Positions 57,155 through 64,000 of a DNA stretch of 64,000 nucleotides are shown here, piece by piece. The DNA is from Morinoia aosen (lineage: Eukaryota; Arthropoda; Malacostraca; Amphipoda; Talitridae). The notes under the pieces are model-generated. The model saw only the letters and a program-made list of their open reading frames with translations. It made no database searches and was not told where the DNA came from. The number at the start of each line of letters is the position of its first letter. The stretch's first letter is position 1. The position numbers and the translations under genes are program-made. The stretch spans positions 42,986,075 through 43,050,074 of the forward strand of contig CM059564.1 of the NCBI GenBank assembly GCA_030386875.1, read 5' to 3'.

Positions 57155-60100
57155 GATTTAGATTAGATTCGATCAATATCCTGTCGCTTCATACTCTAAA
57201 TAAGTTTCTTAGATGTCTAGAGCTATAACCGTTGTAAACTTGTCTGGCTGGGAGTGCCTTCGCTGAATTGTGATTGAATTTCTCAGCGTCACGTTGCCAC
57301 GGCGGTCGTTGCTGAGATCTGCACACGTCGGGCTCTTGACAAGTGGAGGCTCAGCTCGCAAAGAAATGTACATAGGCGTTGCCGTTTGTAATTGTTTGAG
57401 CTTTCTACGTAGTGCTCGAGATGGAGGAGGTTTTGTTCTCTAACAGGTGAAGTTCCCGGAACTTTATTTATACCAGTTAATTCTTTTCATTTATTGAGTA
57501 TAGGCGCCTTTGCCAGTTTCATGTTGGGAGAGAATTTATCTCAATTTTAATTTGATCTTCTTCTGTCTTTCACTTTTTCTCTTGAAGTTCAACAATGAAC
57601 ACTGCAGTATACTATTGCCTATAAAAATAAAACGTCATAAAGTGTCATAAGTGATGTGCTGTTGCTGTTGAATACAGCAAATTTTCAATTTCCCACTCGA
57701 AAACTACACAATTTGCATGCGCATATGTAGGCTCGCGTTTGAAATGAATTTTGCTCCGGGATGAAAAAATACTTCAATTAATTCATACATGAAGAAGCGT
57801 AACCAACGCACGGCCCAAAGAAAGCATGTAATATTCATTTGAAGGAATGAATGCGCACCAGCGGTAAAAGAAATGGTTAAGTAAAACAATGATGTGGAAG
57901 GGTTTTCAAGCAAATAATTACCTGAAAGTTGAGATATGTTTGAAGGCAGAAAGAATGGGATACTGAAAAATTGAAAGAACAATATTTTCCGTGGTGCCAT
58001 TGCTTTAGAGCAGCAGCGAAATGCGAAAAAGTGAGAGTTGCGATCGATTCGTAGCTTGGAGACATCGATACTGCTTAAGTAATGATCCTCTACGCTCTGT
58101 ATTAAAGTCAAGTTTTTCGCCCATTTGCTTTACAACTTAGAGATGAGCCAGAAATAGTATAGCTTAAATATCTTTCAAGGATTAGGATGCAATAAATATT
58201 TTTTTCTGAATTACATTGCATTATTCATAATTAAATAGATTTTTACTATAACTATTTGCTAGTAAAGGAATAAGTGCTCATTGGCGACATTTCACTTCCG
58301 GTGGGGAATTGCATTCAAGCAACTAACTAATTCTTAATTAAGCTATGATGAATCAAAATATTTAAATATTAAAATAGAATTCAGCAAAAATTTTCATTTT
58401 TGAAGAAGTTTTATCAGAGAAATGGCCAATCATTACTTGTCCTCCCATAATCGAAACATTAATACGTAAATACTGATACATATGAGCCAAAAAACGATCA
58501 CTGACTGGCACGCGTCACACATCTGAAACCGTGATTCAACTTGCTCAGCTTCACAACTTCACCCACACTGACAACACGTACATACATTTTGCAGTGCAGT
58601 TTGATAATTGGTTTTTCGGTGCCCTCCATATCTAATCATGAAAATATAAGGACAGCGTATCAAACCTGTTAATTTCAAAGCACAGGAATAATTACCTCGG
58701 TTACTTGACTCCTTCTTTGCAAATAGTTCCCTCCCTGCCGAAAAGCAGCGTTCACGCGTTTCACAAGCCTTTTATTGATGAAGAGCAATCAATGTTGTCA
58801 GCAGAGCCAATAGTCGATAGAAGGAAAGTGTCTATCAAGCGATTTTACACTTTTAACAATCCCTGGAACTCGATCATGAGCGGGCAGTTACTGTGACTGA
58901 TTAAACTGATTGAGCATTGGGAAAATCATTCCTTATTTCAGGTGATTGCTCACATCTTTAAGCAAAACATTTATTTGTTAACAAGGAAAAGTTTATCTAC
59001 AGTCACTGAACAGAGATAGTGTATGACATGTTTAAATGTAAATTATCGGATCAAGTCAGGTGATACTCACACAGACATTTTCTCGGCAAATGGTCCTCTC
59101 ATTTTAAAAACTGTTATAAATAGCTTTTTTGCTGTGTTGCCTTCAGGGTTAAAATTACTCAACCGAGTTATTGCTTTCAAAAATTAGAAGCCCAGCGAAT
59201 TGGAAAAAAATGCTCCAGCATTAGGGGATTATCATGATAGCATTGCTCGGAAATCCTAAAGAAGGTTCACGAGATGAAGAAACAATTTACTTCAAGTTCT
59301 TTTAGAGGCGTTGTAGAGAGACAATCATGAGAGTTTCAAATTACTCCGAAGGGAAATTTCATAATTTGGTAAATATAAGGGACCTGTTTATAACTGTCTC
59401 AGAGCGTCATCAACACCATTTATTTTGCCGAACCTGACTATTTCCGCATGTGAAATTACCTCCATGGTTGGGGGTAGATGTCGAGAAAGCCCAGGTTAAA
59501 GAACAGGAGAGCAAGGCCGGTGTGGTGTCGAATAAAGTTTCGGGTCAAAGTTCAGGCGTCGGAGCTAGCTCGATGGGTGGACTGCTGCTTGCCAGGTCTC
59601 ATTTGGGAGGAAATTCTAGTTTGGCAAGGTTAGAACAGGGGAGGGACTTCTATTGGATAATAATGTAAATGCCTGCAGCACTGGCGACTCACTTTCCACT
59701 CCCTACATTGAAGGAACGGCTCTGTTTCACCGCACAACATTTCCGTTGGGCCACACCAGTTTTACATTGCTAGTGTAAATCGCACTTGCATCCCATTTAA
59801 TTCAATGAGTATCGGTCTTGTGCAGAATAAATAAGCTCTGATAATCCTCTGCAGGCAACCTGTGTCGCTTTTAACTCAAGAAAGCATTCAGGTGCGTGTA
59901 AAACCTAAAAATAAGTGACTTATAGATCAGACTATGATAATTTCAAGGAAGTAATGACAGATATTGTTTTCGTGAAAGTAAATTTCAATATTCGAGTAGG
60001 AATTGAAGGTAAATTGAAACAAGATTCTAAGTAAAATATACCACTAGAATTCAGAGACAAATTTCATGCAAATATGAAATGCGGTCCTGGACTTTCCAGA

Positions 60101-60865
60101 TTTCCTTATAAACTCTGTGGAACCCGAGGGGCACCACCCTTATTGTCTCGAGCCAGTTCTTCGTTCTTCCCTTTTCTGGGAATCAAGTGCTCCTTCATGC
60201 GTGGCATCCGACACGCCATTGTGCTCAACAAAACCAGACTTCAGTAAAAGCTTCCAAAGTTCCTAACACGCTAAGGAAGTCAGATCACTGAACTCGGATC
60301 GTAAAAGCACGATTTCTAAAGCAGGCCGCCCATGCTAATCAATATTTCTCATTCACTCTGAAAAACAGATGAGATCTTGATAAAATCAGCGCCGCGTATT
60401 TTTAATTTGCAGATGCCATTATCTTTCCCAAGGTCCTGACCACCGTTGGTCTGAACGAGGCACGAGCTCTGATTTTGTATGGCTCAATGTTGCCTTTAAT
60501 TCATTGATTCTATTATTACGTGCACGAACTTTCCAGTGCATGACCTTAGATTTAGAGTAAAGTAGATTCTTTCATTAAAATGATTGATAACATAACAGAA
60601 CTGAGTCCCGTACTTGCCTATTAGGTCCAAAGACTAGAACAGCCAAAATTAAACCATAAAATTTTGCTCCAAGGATAAGGTGCATTATCGAATCTCTGGT
60701 GGGATTACAGTCCTAAAGGAGCTTTTCATATTTTTCATTAGATCATTGTAGAAAACCATTCGCCCCCATTTCTTTCCCGACTTATGGTGAATTTATGGAG
60801 TATTTCGCTTGTTTTCATTTTACAGATTGCACCATATTTCTAATCGTGTCCCTCCAATAACGTTA
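57155..60865. other. Intergenic, nothing recognised
   Basis: About 3.7 kb of apparently unique sequence. A minus-strand frame of 135 codons (57704-58111) has no motif and is not called. No repeats or RNA genes seen. Confidence 0.5.
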
Positions 60866-60867
60866 TA

Positions 60868-61058
60868 CCAGAAGCTAAAACAGAGTATTACAGCAGTCGC
60901 TAAAAAATAAATAAGAATACTACAGAAGTCCTTAAGAACTAAATAAGAATATTACAGCAGTCCATGCGGACTATAGAAGAGTATTACAGCAATCCCTAAA
61001 AAATAAATAAGAATGTTACAGCAGTCCATAAAAACTAAATAAGATTATTACAGAAGGG
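60868..61058. repeat. ~40-bp tandem array, five copies
   Basis: GAATATTACAGCAGTCC, TAAAAACTAAATAA and variants, period roughly 39-42. Confidence 0.85.
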
Positions 61059-61059
61059 T

Positions 61060-62590
61060 GAAAATGACATTTCAAATCTCAAATGCAAGCTGCACTTTTC
61101 AAGCAAAGAAGTTATGAGATTGTATCCTCAAGGCTACCGACGAAGGCTTAAACAGCTTACCATATAGAGCATAGCTGGCCCGTGTTCGAACTTTGTTCTT
61201 TAACAAAGAACCATTCCTCCGTCCTTTTCCTGAATGGGTCAGTCCCAACACTCGACGCGACAGACTCTGTTTACAACAAACGCTGAGTTCACAGAAAACA
61301 GAACATCAGTTCAGTCAAGTCCCACTTTACTGCAACGCAGCTAAAGAGCTTAAAATTTATAATCTAAATCCGAATTTCGCTTTCAACCATTTTTTTCAGT
61401 TGAGTTTTGATGCGCTCTTCGGTGAAGCTTAACTCATACATTTATCCAAAACTTGTACTTTCAATGGGATTTACAGAGGGTGCTACACCGTTGCATCTTC
61501 TTTTGAAGAGAATACTTTAACTCATTCTCTCGATAAGGAAGCTGCTGCGTGAAATTATAACGTTTTCAGAGTGATAGCACGCAACAAATGATCAACAAAG
61601 AAAACGTTATGACCTCGCCCTCTACGCAGCACTACAAGTCTCAGACGTATGTTGCTTTATCAATACAAAGCGAGCGCTGTGCCATAATAGCGAGATCTGA
61701 CACAGTGCCAATATAAGCTCGACGTCTGCTTGCTTCTTGGCGCGTAATTATATGTATATTCGGGATGTGATAGAGGAAGAAGGAAGTGTAATTCAGTAGT
61801 CGCACTCTACTCATTTTGAATTATCTCTTCAAAAGTTACGCATTTGATAACAATACCAAGTATTTAAAATAGGGGGTTATTTGGAGCTTTTTATCCACGT
61901 ATCACCTTGTACTGTGATTCTACTCTAGTAAATAGTTGTGCAATGGGATTTCCTCAGGTCTGACTCGAGTGCAATAGTATGAATAATGTGACCATAGAGA
62001 GATATGCGTCAGTCAATTTCTTTGTAAGACCTTTCTGTTTGCTTGCAAGAGATTTTCGTGCACATGGATGATTTTTTCCTGTCTTCAATAAGATATTCTT
62101 TAAATTTCGGCACAGAAATGTTTCTGAGTGTGGAGAGTCCTTGCCCTTCAACCATCAAAGCGTCATCCTAAGATAGATAAGTAAAATAAAACTTACGTAT
62201 GTACGCACGTAGGTTTGTAAAAGCATGATGAATCAAGCGCCTTTTAAAATCCCAACACTTTATATTTAAGACAAACTATCATTATTATTTATTTAAAAAG
62301 TCATCCAATTTTCATTTTGTCTCTAATTGAGTCAGTTTTTCGTTCACTGAACAAATTTGAAGGTCAATGTCACTCGGATTCAATTCGCAATCTGGTCCGA
62401 AATAAGTTGTCACAGAGCGGCGAGTCATTGGGTGCTCGGTGGAACAATTGCTTGCCATCGCGAAGACGACCTTCCCCTTCGAACAGGAGCTGTTCAGAGC
62501 TCTCCTCTAAGCAAAGCCTTGCAATAAAAGCTCGCCTTTCAATGGCAGAAGCTCTTTTGAGGTGTGGAATTTTCTGCAGTACTTACTTTA
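61060..62590. other. Intergenic, nothing recognised
   Basis: Unique sequence. A 94-codon plus-strand frame (62317-62601) runs into the MITE that follows, so it is unlikely to be an intact gene. Confidence 0.5.
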
Positions 62591-62593
62591 CAA

Positions 62594-62816
62594 CACTGTG
62601 ACTGCGGCTGGTAAAACTGAAGTTTTATATTCAACTCAAATTTGAAGGCAATTGTATTGTGCAGTACTGATAAGGGCATATATGACCTAGATCGTACCTT
62701 AATTTCGTTTTGATTATGTATTCATAAAAATTAGTTTGTGACTACTGGTCGGTCTGCAGCGTTATGAAACTTCCCTCAGTGACCACCGGTGGCTCACGTC
62801 GCAGTCAAAGGGTTAA
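62594..62816. mobile_element. TTAA-family MITE, 219 bp
   Basis: Begins CACTGTGACTGCGGC and ends CGTCGCAGTCAAAGGG, followed by TTAA (62813-62816); the left flank is ACAA, apparently mutated. Internal AAACTGAAGTTTTATATTC and the right part CCACCGGTGGCTCACGTCGC match 28031-28248. No coding capacity. Confidence 0.7.
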
Positions 62817-62819
62817 GAG

Positions 62820-63690
62820 GAATTACGAGTGTGATCGTATATGCATTTGAAAATTCGATAAAGCTGAATTATTCTTAGATACATAAATGAGAATTTTGTT
62901 TGGAGTTCAAATGTTAGCTGATAAAAATATTGACGCTAGGTGGTATTTTAGATTAATGAAAATCAGACGACTTGCACGTCGGTATGAAATCGAAAAAATG
63001 TATGCATGTATAAAATAGAAACAACGTCACATAGATTTATAAAAACGCTTTGGCATTAGATAGAACACTTAGAGCATGGCATGATCCACGCAGAGAGTTC
63101 TCATTGCCCAAATCGTGACTTGTACTTATGATAACTCGTCCCAAATTTAGTAAATTCCTTGTGACCTTTCTGAAGCAGGGCGTGTTAACGAAGCGATAAG
63201 AAGGATCCAGAAGGCAAAAAATATCCTCAGAGTCACCCCATAAATTTTATTTTGATATTTTGAACGTATAATTTGTCGGTCGTGCAAGTGCACAGGATAA
63301 TGGGGAATAAATTTGGGTCGCTCAGAGTTTTTAAGAAAACAACTATTTAGTGAATAGTTCCTGAAGCTCTTTGATGTTGAGGAAATTTTATTGAACACTA
63401 GAAATAAAAATCAAAAAGTTACTTATGCTCCCAGATTTTATGGAAATCTTAGTGAACGCCGAAAACAATACAAAAAAAGAGGAAACTACACAAGAAAATT
63501 TAGATCCGATAGCATGTGTTATCCGCTTAGCAAAATATTATATTCTCATGCTCCGGAAGGAAAGCTCTCGTAGATCATTAGCAGTGTGCGACTTAGCATT
63601 GAACTCAATCTTAATATCATTAGTAAGAGCATTAACGTCGAAATGAAGGATGTAAGTAGTTGATGGAGCTCGCAGCGATATGAGCTCATA
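62820..63690. other. Intergenic, nothing recognised
   Basis: Unique AT-rich sequence. Confidence 0.5.
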
Positions 63691-63691
63691 G

Positions 63692-64000
63692 CGTAGCATA
63701 AATACCGTAGCAAAGCGTAGCATAAATACCGTACCAAAGCGTAGCATAAATACCGTAGCAAAGCGTAGCATAAATACCGTAGCAAAGCGTAGCATAAATA
63801 CCGTACCAAAGCGTAGCATAAATACCGTAGCAAAGCGTAGCATAAATACCGTAGCGAAGCGCAGCATAAATACCGTAGCAAAGCGTAGCATAAATACCGT
63901 AGCGAAGCGCAGCATAAATACCGTAGCGAAGCGCAGCATAAATACCGTAGCAAAGCGTAGCATAAATACCGTAGCAGAGCGTAGCATAAATACCGTAGCG
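63692..64000. repeat. 24-bp tandem array, runs off window
   Basis: About 13 copies of CGTAGCATAAATACCGTAGC plus AAAG. Variation is limited to AAAG/GAAG/CAAAG and CGTAGC/CGCAGC. The last copy is cut by the window edge, so the true length is unknown. Two minus-strand frames of 149 and 135 codons are open only because 24 is a multiple of three. Confidence 0.96.

Noticed and set aside
57704..58111. 135-codon minus-strand frame
   Set aside because: Composition follows the AT-rich DNA (Phe, Leu, Ser) and no family is recognised; within chance.
63538..63987. 149- and 135-codon minus-strand frames
   Set aside because: They translate a 24-bp tandem array into an 8-residue repeat; two frames are open over the same DNA.

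Overview
The window looks like non-coding DNA from an arthropod nuclear genome (insect or crustacean; the sequence does not settle which). Three things point there: the only convincing gene encodes a chitin-binding cuticular protein of the Rebers-Riddiford (RR) type, a family of arthropods; a tRNA-derived SINE ends in units equal to the arthropod telomere repeat TTAGG; and the rest is AT-rich, gene-poor DNA full of short tandem arrays, fold-back elements and degraded retroelement pieces. There are no operons, ribosome-binding sites, CRISPR arrays or rRNA genes, and no convincing functional tRNA.

Layout. 0.1-2.2 kb: AT-rich sequence, fragments of a tRNA-related SINE, a 72-bp-arm fold-back and a 26-bp tandem array. 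3.6-4.3 kb: 48-bp array. 6.4-8.3 kb: 37-41-bp array, a weak candidate exon, a full-length-looking SINE and a 65-bp array. 8.3-15.6 kb: mostly unique DNA. 15.6-18.3 kb: 44-, 18- and 23-bp arrays. 18.9-19.3 kb: a complete TTAA-flanked piggyBac-like MITE; degraded or shorter relatives lie at 28.0, 47.1 and 62.6 kb. 21-32 kb: fold-back elements, a 21/24-bp array, and hammerhead-ribozyme motifs, one nearly intact at 30.9 kb. 32.3-36.9 kb: 30-, 120-, 157- and 16-bp repeats. 39.1 kb: a second, well-formed hammerhead motif. 39.8-43.8 kb: largely unique.

44.6-49.8 kb holds the one supported gene, on the minus strand: TATA box, probable non-coding exon 1, then three coding exons joined by phase-0 introns to give 274 residues (signal peptide, RR chitin-binding domain, very acidic SSEED-repeat region, basic C-terminus). 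Its introns carry tandem arrays and a MITE copy.

49.9-64 kb is again intergenic: many two- or three-copy local duplications, a dispersed repeat shared with 30.2 kb, a MITE at 62.6 kb and a 24-bp array that runs off the right edge.

Most longer open frames elsewhere come from tandem arrays whose period is a multiple of three, or fall within what chance allows in AT-rich DNA.
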